64,000 nucleotides of DNA from Pseudomonas viridiflava (GCF_900589395.1 NZ_UUIS01000073.1:82312-146311); one strand, 5' to 3'. Positions 7,683 to 17,268 are shown, numbered from the stretch's first letter. Notes: generated from the letters alone by a model not told the origin. Made by a program: numbers and translations.

Positions 7683-9203
7683 ATGACCGCACTCGATACA
7701 CGCACCGTCGTCGCCGTGATCGGTGCCGGTGCCATGGGCGCCGGCATCGCCCAGGTGGCCGCGCAGGCCGGGCACCCGGTCAGGCTCTACGACACCCGTG
7801 AAGGCGCCGCCGCCCAGGCGATTGCCGGCATCGACCGACAGCTGGGCCGCCTGGTCGAAAAGGACAAGCTCGACGGCGAGGCCCGTCGCGCCACGGTCGC
7901 ACGCCTGCAACCGGCGGCCAGCCTGCAAGACCTGGCCGAAGCGGGCCTGGTGATCGAAGCCATCGTCGAAAACCTGGAGGTCAAGCGCGGGCTGTTTGCG
8001 CAGCTCGAAGCGGTCTGCAGCGCCGAGTGCATCCTGGCCAGCAACACCTCGTCATTGTCGATCACCGGCATTGCGGCGGGCCTGACCCATCCGCAGCGGG
8101 TCATCGGCCTGCATTTCTTCAACCCGGCGCCGCTGATGGCGCTGGTCGAAATCGTGTCAGGGCTGGCCAGCGACCCGGCCCTGGCCCAACGCCTGTACGC
8201 CACGGCGCAGGCCTGGGGCAAAAAACCGGTGCACACCCGCTCGACCCCGGGCTTTATCGTCAACCGCGTGGCGCGGCCGTTCTATGCCGAAAGCCTGCGC
8301 CTGCTGCAGGAAGGCGCCGCCGACTGCTCCACCCTCGACGCCCTGCTACGCGATGCCGGTGGTTTTCGCATGGGTGCCTTCGAACTCACCGACCTGATCG
8401 GCCATGACGTTAACTATGCGGTCACCTGCTCGGTCTTCGACGCCTACTACGGCGACATGCGTTTTCAGCCTTCGCTGATCCAGAAAGAACTGGTGGATGC
8501 CGGTCGCCTGGGACGCAAGAGCGGCCAGGGCTTCTACGCCTACCACGAGGGCGCCGAGCGCCCGCAACCGGTTGAAACCCACAGCACCGCCTGCGTCGAC
8601 AGCTGCGTGGTCGAAGGCGACCTGGGCATCGCGGGCCCGCTGATCGAGCGCCTGCAACAGGCGGGCATCACTGTCACCCGGCGCGACGGCCACGGCCTGC
8701 TACGCGTCGGCGACGCCACCCTGGCACTCAGCGATGGCCGGCTGGCCAGCCAGCGCGCCCGCCAGGACGGCCTGCACAACCTGGTGCTGATCGACCTGGC
8801 GCTGGACTACCAACGCGCCGAACGCCTGGCCATCAGTTGCGCCGCCGGCATTTCACCTCAGGCACTGCAACAGGCGATCGCCGTGCTGCAACGCGCCGGG
8901 CTCAAGGTCAGCCTGCTCAGCGACACCCCGGCGCTGGTGGTGCTGCGCACCGTGGCCATGCTCGCCAATGAAGGCTGCGACGCGCTGCTGCACGGCGTGG
9001 CCAGTGCCGCCGACATCGATCTGGCCCTGTGCGCTGGCGTCAACTATCCACGCGGGCCGCTGGCCTGGGCCGATGCCATCGGCCTTGAGCCGGTGCTCAA
9101 GACCCTGGAAAACCTGCAGGCCGCGTACGGCGAGGCGCGCTATCGCCCCTCGTTGCTGCTGCGCCGCTGCGTCGAACAAGGGAGCACCCTGCATGACCAC
9201 TGA
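7683..9203 (+). CDS. paaH: PaaH, 3-hydroxyadipyl-CoA dehydrogenase
   Basis: This 506-residue NAD-dependent dehydrogenase oxidises 3-hydroxyadipyl-CoA to 3-oxoadipyl-CoA. A Rossmann dinucleotide motif lies at about residues 12-23 (VIGAGAMGAGIA). The 3HCDH NAD-binding and C-terminal domains follow (HFFNPAPLMALVEIV and TPGFIVNRVARPFYAE), and a second 3HCDH-type C-terminal domain occupies about residues 400-500 (NEGCDALLHGVA, NYPRGPLAWAD). This is the usual PaaH plan, about twice a simple HBD. The 3' end overlaps paaI by 11 bp. Confidence 0.95.
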   Translation: MTALDTRTVVAVIGAGAMGAGIAQVAAQAGHPVRLYDTREGAAAQAIAGIDRQLGRLVEKDKLDGEARRATVARLQPAASLQDLAEAGLVIEAIVENLEVKRGLFAQLEAVCSAECILASNTSSLSITGIAAGLTHPQRVIGLHFFNPAPLMALVEIVSGLASDPALAQRLYATAQAWGKKPVHTRSTPGFIVNRVARPFYAESLRLLQEGAADCSTLDALLRDAGGFRMGAFELTDLIGHDVNYAVTCSVFDAYYGDMRFQPSLIQKELVDAGRLGRKSGQGFYAYHEGAERPQPVETHSTACVDSCVVEGDLGIAGPLIERLQQAGITVTRRDGHGLLRVGDATLALSDGRLASQRARQDGLHNLVLIDLALDYQRAERLAISCAAGISPQALQQAIAVLQRAGLKVSLLSDTPALVVLRTVAMLANEGCDALLHGVASAADIDLALCAGVNYPRGPLAWADAIGLEPVLKTLENLQAAYGEARYRPSLLLRRCVEQGSTLHDH

Positions 9204-9636
9204 TCCGCAACAACTGGCCGAAATCTGCGCCAACACCCTGTTCGAGCGCGATGCCGCCAGCAAAGCCATGGGCATGCGCCTGCTGTCGATCAGCCCCGGT
9301 CACGCGCAAATGGTCATGACCGTACGCCCCGACATGCTGCAAGGCGTCGGCACCTGCCACGGCGGCCATCTGTTCGCCCTGGCTGATTCGGCCTTTGCCT
9401 TTGCCTGCAACACCCATAACGCCGTCACCGTGGCCCTTGGCTGCAGCATCGACTATGTGGCCCCCGGCCGGCTGGGCGACGAACTCACCGCCACCGCCAG
9501 CGAGCAAAGCCGCAGCGGGCGCACCGGCAACTACGATGTGCGCATCGAAAACCAGCACGGGCAGTTGATCGCCCTGTTTCACGGCAAGTCCTACCAGGTG
9601 CGCGGCACCCTGATCGACCCGGAGCTTTCCCAATGA
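9193..9636 (+). CDS. paaI: PaaI, hydroxyphenylacetyl-CoA thioesterase
   Basis: A 147-residue hotdog-fold acyl-CoA thioesterase. PaaI hydrolyses hydroxylated phenylacetyl-CoA dead-end products. The hotdog signature is GVGTCHGGHLFALADSAFAF, whose HGG-to-Asp spacing contains the expected catalytic Asp, followed by ALGCSIDYVAPGRLGD. The ATG at 9193 lies inside the end of paaH. The gene overlaps paaJ by 4 bp (ATGA), so paaHIJ appear translationally coupled. Confidence 0.94.
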   Translation: MTTDPQQLAEICANTLFERDAASKAMGMRLLSISPGHAQMVMTVRPDMLQGVGTCHGGHLFALADSAFAFACNTHNAVTVALGCSIDYVAPGRLGDELTATASEQSRSGRTGNYDVRIENQHGQLIALFHGKSYQVRGTLIDPELSQ

Positions 9637-10850
9637 GCCACTCCTTGACTGACGCACTGATCATCGACGCCATTCGCACCCCTATCGGCCGCTACGCCGG
9701 CGCCTTGTCCGGCGTGCGTGCCGACGACCTGGGCGCCGCGCCGATCCGGGCACTGATCGAACGCCACCCGGAACTGGATTTCAGCCACATTGACGAGGTG
9801 TTCTACGGCTGCGCCAACCAGGCCGGCGAAGACAACCGCAACGTGGCGCGCATGTCGGCCCTGCTGGCCGGCCTGCCGGTCACGGTGCCCGGCACGACGC
9901 TCAACCGCCTGTGCGGCTCGGGCATGGACGCGGTAGGCAGTGCCGCACGGGCCATTCGCACCGGCGAAGCGGGGCTGGCGATTGCCGGCGGCGTCGAGTC
10001 GATGTCGCGGGCACCTTTCGTGATGGGCAAGTCCGAGCAGGCGTTCGGCCGCGCCGCTGAGCTTTTCGACACCACCATCGGCTGGCGCTTCGTCAACCGG
10101 CTGATGCAGGACCAGTACGGCATCGACTCGATGCCCGAGACCGCCGAGAACGTCGCCGAGCAGTTCAACGTGTCCCGCGCCGACCAGGACGCCTTCGCCC
10201 TGCGCAGCCAGCACAAGGCCGCCGCCGCCCAGGCCAGTGGTCGCCTGGCCCAGGAAATCGTCCCGGTGACCATTGCCCAGCGCAAGGGGCCTGCCAAGAT
10301 CGTCGAACACGATGAACACCCACGCGGTGACACCACCCTGGAGCAACTGGCCCGGTTGGGCACGCCCTTCCGCCAGGGCGGCAGCGTTACCGCTGGCAAT
10401 GCCTCGGGCGTCAACGACGGCGCCTGCGCCTTGTTGCTGGCCAGCCCCGAAGCGGCCCGCCTGCATGGCCTCAAAGCCCGCGCCCGGGTGGTGGGCATGG
10501 CCAGCGCCGGGGTCGAGCCGCGCATCATGGGCATCGGCCCGGTGCCGGCCACCCGCAAGGTACTGGCCCTGACCGGCCTGTCGCTGGCCGACCTGGACGT
10601 GATCGAACTCAACGAAGCCTTTGCTGCCCAGGGCCTGGCCGTGCTGCGCGAACTGGGCCTGGCCGATGACGACCCGCGGGTCAACCCCAACGGCGGCGCC
10701 ATCGCCCTGGGCCACCCGCTGGGCATGAGCGGCGCGCGTCTGATCACCACCGCGCTGCATGAACTGGAAGCGCGCCAGGGCCGCTATGCGCTATGCACCA
10801 TGTGCATCGGCGTTGGCCAGGGCATCGCCCTGATCATCGAGCGGGTCTGA
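9633..10850 (+). CDS. paaJ: PaaJ, 3-oxoadipyl-CoA/3-oxo-5,6-dehydrosuberyl-CoA thiolase
   Basis: The 405-residue product is a type I thiolase that performs the two CoA-dependent cleavages of the pathway, finally giving succinyl-CoA and acetyl-CoA. Visible are the nucleophilic Cys at residue 94 (LNRLCGSGMDA), the His block NPNGGAIALGHPLGMSGAR and the second catalytic Cys in CTMCIGVGQG. It is close to PcaF of the beta-ketoadipate pathway; location after paaI decides for PaaJ. The gene starts inside the paaI stop. Confidence 0.94.
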   Translation: MSHSLTDALIIDAIRTPIGRYAGALSGVRADDLGAAPIRALIERHPELDFSHIDEVFYGCANQAGEDNRNVARMSALLAGLPVTVPGTTLNRLCGSGMDAVGSAARAIRTGEAGLAIAGGVESMSRAPFVMGKSEQAFGRAAELFDTTIGWRFVNRLMQDQYGIDSMPETAENVAEQFNVSRADQDAFALRSQHKAAAAQASGRLAQEIVPVTIAQRKGPAKIVEHDEHPRGDTTLEQLARLGTPFRQGGSVTAGNASGVNDGACALLLASPEAARLHGLKARARVVGMASAGVEPRIMGIGPVPATRKVLALTGLSLADLDVIELNEAFAAQGLAVLRELGLADDDPRVNPNGGAIALGHPLGMSGARLITTALHELEARQGRYALCTMCIGVGQGIALIIERV

Positions 10851-10960
10851 AACACAAAGACTTCTGACACGCACACAAAAGCGCGAATACCGGCGCGGGG
10901 AGTATCCTCGCCATTGACACTCAGGGCACCGTGGCCCGCACAAAAACAATCGAGTGAACC

Positions 10961-12277
10961 ATGAACATGATCGCCACCAACACCGCCTTGCTCGACCCTA
11001 TCGAAACCGCCAGCATCGACCAGTTGCGCCAGCACCAGCTCGATCGCCTGCGCTGGAGCCTCAAGCACGCCTACGACAACGTGCCGCTGTATCGCCAGCG
11101 CTTCGATGAAGCCGGCGTGCACCCCGACGATCTGCACCACCTCGACGACCTGAGCAAATTCCCGTTCACCGGCAAGAGCGACCTGCGCGACAACTACCCC
11201 TACGGCATGTTCGCCGTGCCGCAAAGCGACATCGTGCGCCTGCACGCCTCCAGCGGCACCACCGGCAAACCGACCGTGGTCGGCTACACCCAGAACGACA
11301 TCGACACCTGGGCCAATGTGGTGGCGCGCTCGATTCGCGCCGCCGGCGGACACCGGGGCGACAAGGTGCATATTTCCTATGGCTACGGGTTGTTCACCGG
11401 TGGGCTGGGCGCGCACTACGGCGCCGAGCGCCTGGGCTGCACGGTGATCCCGATGTCCGGCGGGCAGACCGAGAAACAGGTGCAGCTGATTCGCGACTTC
11501 CAGCCCGACATCATCATGGTCACGCCGTCGTACATGCTCAACCTGGCCGACGAGATCGAGCGCCAGGGCATCGACCCGCATGACCTGAAGCTGCGCCTGG
11601 GCATCTTCGGTGCCGAGCCGTGGACCGCCGAGCTGCGCCGCGCCATCGAAGAACGACTGGGCATTACCGCGCTGGACATCTATGGTCTGTCGGAAATCAT
11701 GGGGCCGGGCGTGGCGATGGAATGCGCCGAGACCAAGGACGGCCCGACCGTGTGGGAGGATCATTTCTACCCCGAGATCATCGACCCGGTCACCGGTGCC
11801 GTGTTGCCGGACGGCGAGATGGGCGAGCTGGTGTTCACCTCCTTGTCCAAGGAGGCCCTGCCGATGATCCGCTACCGCACCCGCGACCTGACCCGCCTGC
11901 TGCCGGGCACGGCGCGGCCGATGCGACGCATCGACAAGATCACCGGGCGCAGCGACGACATGCTGATCATTCGTGGGGTCAATGTGTTCCCGACGCAGAT
12001 CGAGGAGCAGATTCTCAAGATCAGGCAACTGGCCGAGGTCTATGAGCTGCACCTGCACCGCAACGGCAATCTGGACAGCGTGGATGTGCATGTCGAGCTC
12101 AAGCATGACTTGCAAGGCATGGAGGCCGACCAGCAGAAGCGCGTGGCCGATGAGCTGGGGCGGCAGATCAAGACGCATATCGGCATCAGTTCGCGGGTGT
12201 TGATCCAGCCGTTCCATGCGCTCAAGCGATCCGAGGGCAAGGCGTGCCATGTGTTTGACAATCGCCCCCGGGGTTGA
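10961..12277 (+). CDS. paaK: PaaK, phenylacetate-CoA ligase
   Basis: A 438-residue AMP-forming ligase that activates phenylacetate to phenylacetyl-CoA, the first committed step and the source of the PaaX inducer. The adenylate-forming P-loop is at about residues 93-103 (SSGTTGKPTVV). Later motifs are YGLSEIMGPGVAMEC, RYRTRDLTRLLPG and the hinge/C-terminal GRSDDMLIIRGVNVFPTQIE. Length is typical. It is separated from paaJ by 110 bp, so it may also have its own weak promoter. Confidence 0.96.
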   Translation: MNMIATNTALLDPIETASIDQLRQHQLDRLRWSLKHAYDNVPLYRQRFDEAGVHPDDLHHLDDLSKFPFTGKSDLRDNYPYGMFAVPQSDIVRLHASSGTTGKPTVVGYTQNDIDTWANVVARSIRAAGGHRGDKVHISYGYGLFTGGLGAHYGAERLGCTVIPMSGGQTEKQVQLIRDFQPDIIMVTPSYMLNLADEIERQGIDPHDLKLRLGIFGAEPWTAELRRAIEERLGITALDIYGLSEIMGPGVAMECAETKDGPTVWEDHFYPEIIDPVTGAVLPDGEMGELVFTSLSKEALPMIRYRTRDLTRLLPGTARPMRRIDKITGRSDDMLIIRGVNVFPTQIEEQILKIRQLAEVYELHLHRNGNLDSVDVHVELKHDLQGMEADQQKRVADELGRQIKTHIGISSRVLIQPFHALKRSEGKACHVFDNRPRG

Positions 12278-12324
12278 GGCTCGCGCGGTCGATGGCAAGC
12301 CCGGATTACTGGCCTGGCACGCGA

Positions 12325-12395
12325 CCTGTGGGAGGCGGCTTGCCGGCGCCCGCTTGCCGGCGCCCGCTTGCCGGCGCCCGCTTGCCGGCGATGGC
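12325..12395 (+). repeat. REP element with 14-bp tandem expansion of its stem
   Basis: A standard REP start (CCTGTGGGAGGCGGCTTGCC) is followed by repeats of CGCTTGCCGGCGCC at 12351-12364 and 12365-12378, a partial at 12379-12390 ending GGCGATGG, and a near-identical unit at 12337-12350. That makes four units in total. It lies just downstream of paaK. Confidence 0.8.
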
Positions 12396-12474
12396 TGACT
12401 TACGGTCATGGGTAATCAAAGTGCTGGCTGGCGACTATTGATACGGGGTTGTTCGGGGCTGCTTTGACTGGCCT

Positions 12475-12907
12475 TTAGAGAGGTTCCGACCCTCTTCGGG
12501 CCGGCTTACTTTGTCTTGGCAAAGTAAGCAAACCGTTTGCTCCTGGTTCCGGCCCCTTCGGGGTCCCCTCCCTGCGGCGTCGCTCCGGGGGTCGCCTGCA
12601 CCCTCGCGCATGAAAAGCAGAGCAAAAGCGTTTGATTTTGCGTGCTCTTGATCTTGATCTTTTACACAAATAGTCCAGACGACACAGATCGCGACTTGGG
12701 CGCAGGCCGAGTGGAGGTGTCGCGCAATCGGGGAGCGAGGCAGGGATGCCGAGCCAGCGCCGCTGGGCCAGGGACGGCCCATCGGCGCGGCCCGATGGAG
12801 TGCCGCCGGAACGAGGGAACCCCGCAGGGGCCCAGCCAGGAGCCAGCGGTTTGGTTACTTTGCCAAGACTAAGTAACCCGGCCCGAAGAGGGCCGGAACC
12901 TCTCTGA
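12475..12907. repeat. ~430-bp element with ~110-bp imperfect terminal inverted repeats
   Basis: The left arm starts with TTAGAGAGGTTCCGACCCTC and continues through CTTGGCAAAGTAAGCAAACC and TCCTGG to the GGCCCCTTCGGGGTCCC hairpin (about 12475-12585). The right arm (about 12795-12907) is its inverse, ending in GGCCGGAACCTCTCTGACAG. By eye the arms match at roughly four of five positions over ~110 bp. The middle ~200 bp is unique within the window. There is no transposase gene and no obvious target duplication. The outermost palindrome recurs alone at 28603-28649 and 58348-58394. Confidence 0.75.
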
Positions 12908-13027
12908 CAGACAGACCACAGCGTTCCTGCAAAACATTCCTCTTGCATCGCCTGCCCCATCGCCTTCGTGACCGTTGGTCGCTCCTATGAATTAAAACGC
13001 ATAAACCAACAATATAAATCACATTCC

Positions 13028-13178
13028 GTATCGCTTATCTAACCAAGCGAACACCCATGAAACCCCGCAGAAACCAACAAAACCCCCTAAAAGCCAAGAA
13101 AAACCCACCAAAGCGATACACAAACCAAAAACAAAACATAAATTTACGTTTGATATTTTTTTCGGTATCGCTTACAAC
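13028..13178 (+). promoter_or_regulatory. paaA promoter with three candidate PaaX sites
   Basis: GTATCGCTTA occurs at 13028-13037 and 13165-13174, and its inverse AAGCGATAC at 13111-13119. A sigma-70-like promoter overlaps the last copy: TTGATA (13150-13155), a 17-bp spacer, then TACAAC (13173-13178). The operator-like decamer therefore spans the spacer and the first bases of the -10, the same placement as in the paaF promoter. Repressor identity is inferred. Confidence 0.5.
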
Positions 13179-13224
13179 TACACCCATGGCGCAAGCCACC
13201 CGATAACCGAGCTGGAGACACAGC

Positions 13225-14217
<993 letters not shown>

Positions 14218-14250
14218 GCCATAAAGCACCCTGATGCGGAGAACCCTGCC

Positions 14251-14532
14251 ATGTCCCAATGGACCCTTTTCGAAGTCTTCGTGCGCAGCAAGCACGGGCT
14301 CAACCACAAACATGTCGGCAGCGTGCACGCCGCTGACGCCGCCATGGCCATCGAGAACGCCCGCGAGCTGTACACCCGTCGCAACGAAGGCGTGAGCCTG
14401 TGGGTGGTGCCGTCGGCGCTGATCACCGCCTCCTCGCCGGACGAGAAGGACCCGCTGTTCGACCCGGCCAGCGACAAGATCTACCGCCACGCCAGCTTCT
14501 ATGAGCTGCCGCCCGAAGTCGGCCACATGTGA
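14251..14532 (+). CDS. paaB: PaaB, phenylacetyl-CoA epoxidase subunit
   Basis: A 93-residue small subunit of the epoxidase complex, thought to bridge PaaAC heterodimers and help recruit the reductase. The sequence MSQWTLFEVFVRSKHGLNHK and the following HVGSVHAADAAMAIENARELYTRR are characteristic of PaaB. It has no cofactor motif. It lies 33 bp after paaA and 10 bp before paaC. Confidence 0.96.
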   Translation: MSQWTLFEVFVRSKHGLNHKHVGSVHAADAAMAIENARELYTRRNEGVSLWVVPSALITASSPDEKDPLFDPASDKIYRHASFYELPPEVGHM

Positions 14533-14542
14533 GGAATGGGTC

Positions 14543-15304
14543 ATGAGCGAAAAAGACGATCTGATCCAGTATCTGCTGCGCCTGGGCGACACCGCCCTGA
14601 TCCAGGGCCAGCGCCTGTGCGAATGGTGCGGCGGTGCGCCGGCGGTCGAAGAAGAACTGGCGCTGATGAACGTCGGCCTGGACCTGGTCGGGCAGTCGCG
14701 CAACTGGCTCGAATACGCCGCCGAGCTGCTGGCTGACGGCCGCGACGCCGATCACCTGGCCTTTCGCCGTGACGAGCGCGCCTACCGCAACCTGCTGCTG
14801 GTCGAGCAACCCAACGGCGACTACGCAGTGACCATGACCAAGCAGTTCCTGTTCGATGCCTGGCACTTGCACGTGCTGCACGGGCTGAGCACCTCCAGCG
14901 ATGCCCGCATCGCCGGCATCGCGGCCAAGGCGGTCAAGGAAGTCACCTATCACCTGCGCCGCTCCGGTGAGTGGGTCGAGCGCCTGGGCGACGGCACCGA
15001 AGAAAGCCATGCGCGCATGCTCAAGGCGGTCGACAAGGTCTGGCGCTTCACCGTCGAGCTGACCGCCGGTGACGAGGTCGAGCAACGCCTGTTCGAGGCC
15101 GGCATCGCCCCGGACCCGAGCGAAATCGCCAGCGCCTGGCACAGCAAGGTCGCTGATCAGTTCGCCCGCGCCACCCTGCCGCTGCCGGCCCCGGCCAGCC
15201 ATTTCTACCTGAGCGGCCGCCAAGGCCTGCACAGCGAACACCTGGGCCTGCTGCTGGCCGAAATGCAATTTCTGCAAAGGGCCTATCCCGATGCGACCTG
15301 GTGA
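14543..15304 (+). CDS. paaC: PaaC, phenylacetyl-CoA epoxidase structural subunit
   Basis: The 253-residue helical protein pairs with PaaA in the epoxidase; it has the ferritin-like fold but is not the catalytic subunit. Family sequence includes LGDTALIQGQRLCEWCG, RNLLLVEQPNGDYAVTMTKQ and HLRRSGEWVERLGDGTEESH. I chose the ATG at 14543 because GAGGAATGGG lies just upstream and MSEKDDLIQYLLRLGD is the usual N-terminus. It overlaps paaD by 14 bp. Confidence 0.95.
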   Translation: MSEKDDLIQYLLRLGDTALIQGQRLCEWCGGAPAVEEELALMNVGLDLVGQSRNWLEYAAELLADGRDADHLAFRRDERAYRNLLLVEQPNGDYAVTMTKQFLFDAWHLHVLHGLSTSSDARIAGIAAKAVKEVTYHLRRSGEWVERLGDGTEESHARMLKAVDKVWRFTVELTAGDEVEQRLFEAGIAPDPSEIASAWHSKVADQFARATLPLPAPASHFYLSGRQGLHSEHLGLLLAEMQFLQRAYPDATW

Positions 15305-15824
15305 GCTGATCGCCGGCGACCGCGGCGCCCGGGCGGTGCAGGCCGACGACCTGACGCGGGCCTGGGCGGTGCTGGATGCGGTCATGGACCCGGAAGTGCC
15401 GGTGGTCAGCGTGGTCGAGCTGGGCATCGTGCGCGACCTGGACTGGCAGGCCGGTCACCTGCATGTGGTGGTCACCCCGACGTATTCGGGTTGCCCGGCC
15501 ACCGAGGTGATCGAGCAGGACATCGCCCAGGCGCTGGAACAGGCCGGCTTTGCCGCGCCGCAACTGGAACGCCGGCTGACCCCGGCCTGGACCACCGACT
15601 GGATCACCGGCAGCGGCCGCGAGCGTCTGCGCGCCTATGGCATCGCCCCGCCCGAAGGCAGCGCCAGCAAGCGCAGCCTGCTGGGCGAAGCGCCGCAGAT
15701 TCAGTGCCCGCAGTGCGGCAGCACGCACACCGAGCAACTCAGCGAGTTCGGCTCCACGGCCTGCAAGGCGCTGCACCGCTGCCGCGACTGCCTGGAACCC
15801 TTCGACTATTTCAAGTGCATCTGA
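15291..15824 (+). CDS. paaD: PaaD, Fe-S/di-iron maturation factor of the epoxidase
   Basis: A 177-residue MIP18/DUF59-family protein needed for epoxidase activity and thought to assist metal-centre assembly. The N-terminal DUF59 part has VMDPEVPVVSVVELGIVRDL and YSGCPATEVIEQD. The C-terminus carries a Cys-rich zinc-finger-like segment (CPQCGST... then CKALHRCRDC and a final CI) typical of PaaD rather than generic DUF59 proteins. The start lies inside paaC, indicating coupling. Confidence 0.95.
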   Translation: MRPGELIAGDRGARAVQADDLTRAWAVLDAVMDPEVPVVSVVELGIVRDLDWQAGHLHVVVTPTYSGCPATEVIEQDIAQALEQAGFAAPQLERRLTPAWTTDWITGSGRERLRAYGIAPPEGSASKRSLLGEAPQIQCPQCGSTHTEQLSEFGSTACKALHRCRDCLEPFDYFKCI

Positions 15825-15849
15825 GCGGCATGCTCGCCGGAGAACAACA

Positions 15850-16926
15850 ATGAGCAAATTCCATAGCCTGGTCATCAAGGATGTTCGCCCCGAAACCCGT
15901 GAGGCGGTGTCGATTGCCTTCGAGGTGCCTGCGGAGCTGGCCGACAGCTTTCGCTTCACCCAGGGCCAGCACCTGGTGATGCGCACGCACATTGGCGGCG
16001 AAGAAGTGCGTCGTTCCTACTCGATCTGCACCGGGGCCAATGACGGCGAGCTGCGCGTGGCGATCAAGCGCGTGGCCGGCGGGGCCTTTTCGGCCTACGC
16101 CAACGAAACATTGAAGGTCGGCCAGCGCCTGGATGTGATGCCGCCGTCGGGGCACTTTCATGTGCCGCTGGACCCGGCGCGCCAGGGTCATTACCTGGCG
16201 GTCGCCGCCGGCAGTGGCATCACGCCGATCCTGTCGATCATCAAGACCACCCTGCAGAACGAACCGCACAGCCAGTTCACGCTGATCTACGGCAACCGCT
16301 CCAGCAACGCGGCGCTGTTTCGCGAGCAGCTCGAAGACCTCAAGAACCGTTACCTGCAACGCCTGAACCTGGTGTTCGTGTTCAGCCGCGAACAACAGGA
16401 TGTCGACCTGTACAACGGCCGCATCGATGCCGACAAGTGCGGCCAGCTGTTCAGCCGCTGGATCGACGTCAAATCCCTGGAGGCGGCCTTTATCTGCGGC
16501 CCGCAGGCGATGACCGAGACCGTGCGCGAGCAACTGGTGGCCAACGGTCTGGCCGCCGAGCGTGTGCATTTCGAACTGTTTGCCGCAGCCGGCAGCAGCC
16601 ACAAGCGCGAAGCCCGCCAGGCCGCCGCGCAGCTCGATGCCGCGATGAGCGAGATCACCGTGATCAGCGATGGCCGCGAGCTGTCGTTTGCGCTGGCGCG
16701 CAACAGCGTCAGCGTGCTCGACGCCGGCAACGCCCAGGGTGCCGAACTGCCCTACTCGTGCAAGGCCGGGGTGTGCTCGACCTGCAAGTGCAAGGTGATC
16801 GCAGGCGAAGTGGAAATGGACAGCAACTTTGCCCTGGAAGACTACGAAGTGGCCGCCGGCTACGTGCTGTCGTGCCAGGCCTTCCCGCTCAGCGACAAAG
16901 TGGTGCTGGACTTCGATCAGCTCTGA
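15850..16926 (+). CDS. paaE: PaaE, NADPH-dependent reductase of the epoxidase
   Basis: A 358-residue electron-transfer flavoprotein delivering NADPH electrons to PaaA. The FAD-binding block is RRSYSIC (RxYS type), followed by an NAD(P)-binding domain (AVAAGSGITPILSIIK, FICGPQAMTETV). The C-terminal plant-type [2Fe-2S] ferredoxin domain has CKAGVCSTC and the fourth ligand in LSCQAFP. I chose the ATG at 15850 because upstream in-frame codons show no family sequence. It is the last gene of paaABCDE. Confidence 0.96.
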   Translation: MSKFHSLVIKDVRPETREAVSIAFEVPAELADSFRFTQGQHLVMRTHIGGEEVRRSYSICTGANDGELRVAIKRVAGGAFSAYANETLKVGQRLDVMPPSGHFHVPLDPARQGHYLAVAAGSGITPILSIIKTTLQNEPHSQFTLIYGNRSSNAALFREQLEDLKNRYLQRLNLVFVFSREQQDVDLYNGRIDADKCGQLFSRWIDVKSLEAAFICGPQAMTETVREQLVANGLAAERVHFELFAAAGSSHKREARQAAAQLDAAMSEITVISDGRELSFALARNSVSVLDAGNAQGAELPYSCKAGVCSTCKCKVIAGEVEMDSNFALEDYEVAAGYVLSCQAFPLSDKVVLDFDQL

Positions 16927-16933
16927 CCTCCCG

Positions 16934-17206
16934 GTAGGCGCGCGCTTGCCCGCGACCGAGTGCGCAGCGCTCGCAAAATTGCTGGAGCGCCATAGATTTA
17001 CGACCTGACAATCTGCGGAGTGCCACAGATTTACGATCTGAAAATCTGCGAAACGCCATAGATTTACGATCTGACAATCTGCGAAACGCCATAGATTTAA
17101 GATCTGACAATCTGCGAAACGCCATAGATTTACGACCTTACAATCTGCGAAACGCCACTATTTTACGACTGCTAACGCAGCCGGTCGCGGGCAAGCGCGC
17201 TCCTAC
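16934..17206. repeat. Palindromic doublet repeat, copy 2, expanded by a 33-bp tandem array
   Basis: The ends are GTAGG(CG)CGCGCTTGCCCGCG and its inverse GCGGGCAAGCGCGCTCCTAC. The loop contains five 33-bp units starting at 16989, 17022, 17055, 17088 and 17121, plus a partial at 17154. The unit is GCCATAGATTTACGATCTGA followed by CAATCTGCGAAAC. The unit ends resemble loop sequence in the unexpanded copies (GCCACAAATTTACGA). Except for this element and ~60 bp of promoter-proximal sequence, the 342-bp paaE-to-17269 gap shows nothing else. Confidence 0.88.
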
Positions 17207-17268
17207 GGGGCACCCTGATACACCTTTGATAATGCTCATCTCGACAATCACAACAACAGAGAGCCGCC

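Larger units (their letters stand above)
12278..13224. other. 947-bp intergenic region between paaK and paaA
   Basis: No credible gene lies here. In order the region holds a REP whose stem is expanded by 14-bp repeats (12325-12395), a ~430-bp element with long inverted ends (12475-12907), and an AT-rich stretch (about 12980-13200) that carries the paaA promoter and three copies of GTATCGCTT. Short ORFs inside the 430-bp element on both strands look like by-products of its palindromic structure. Confidence 0.7.

Noticed and set aside
12642..12872. 76-codon ORF (and a 161-codon ORF on the other strand) in the paaK-paaA gap
   Set aside because: Both lie inside the inverted-repeat element and have Arg/Pro/Gly-rich translations dictated by its palindromes; there is no ribosome-binding site or conserved domain. 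The element itself is reported instead.
16989..17180. Regular 33-bp repeats that could suggest a CRISPR array
   Set aside because: The repeats are directly abutting with no unique spacers, and there are no cas genes.
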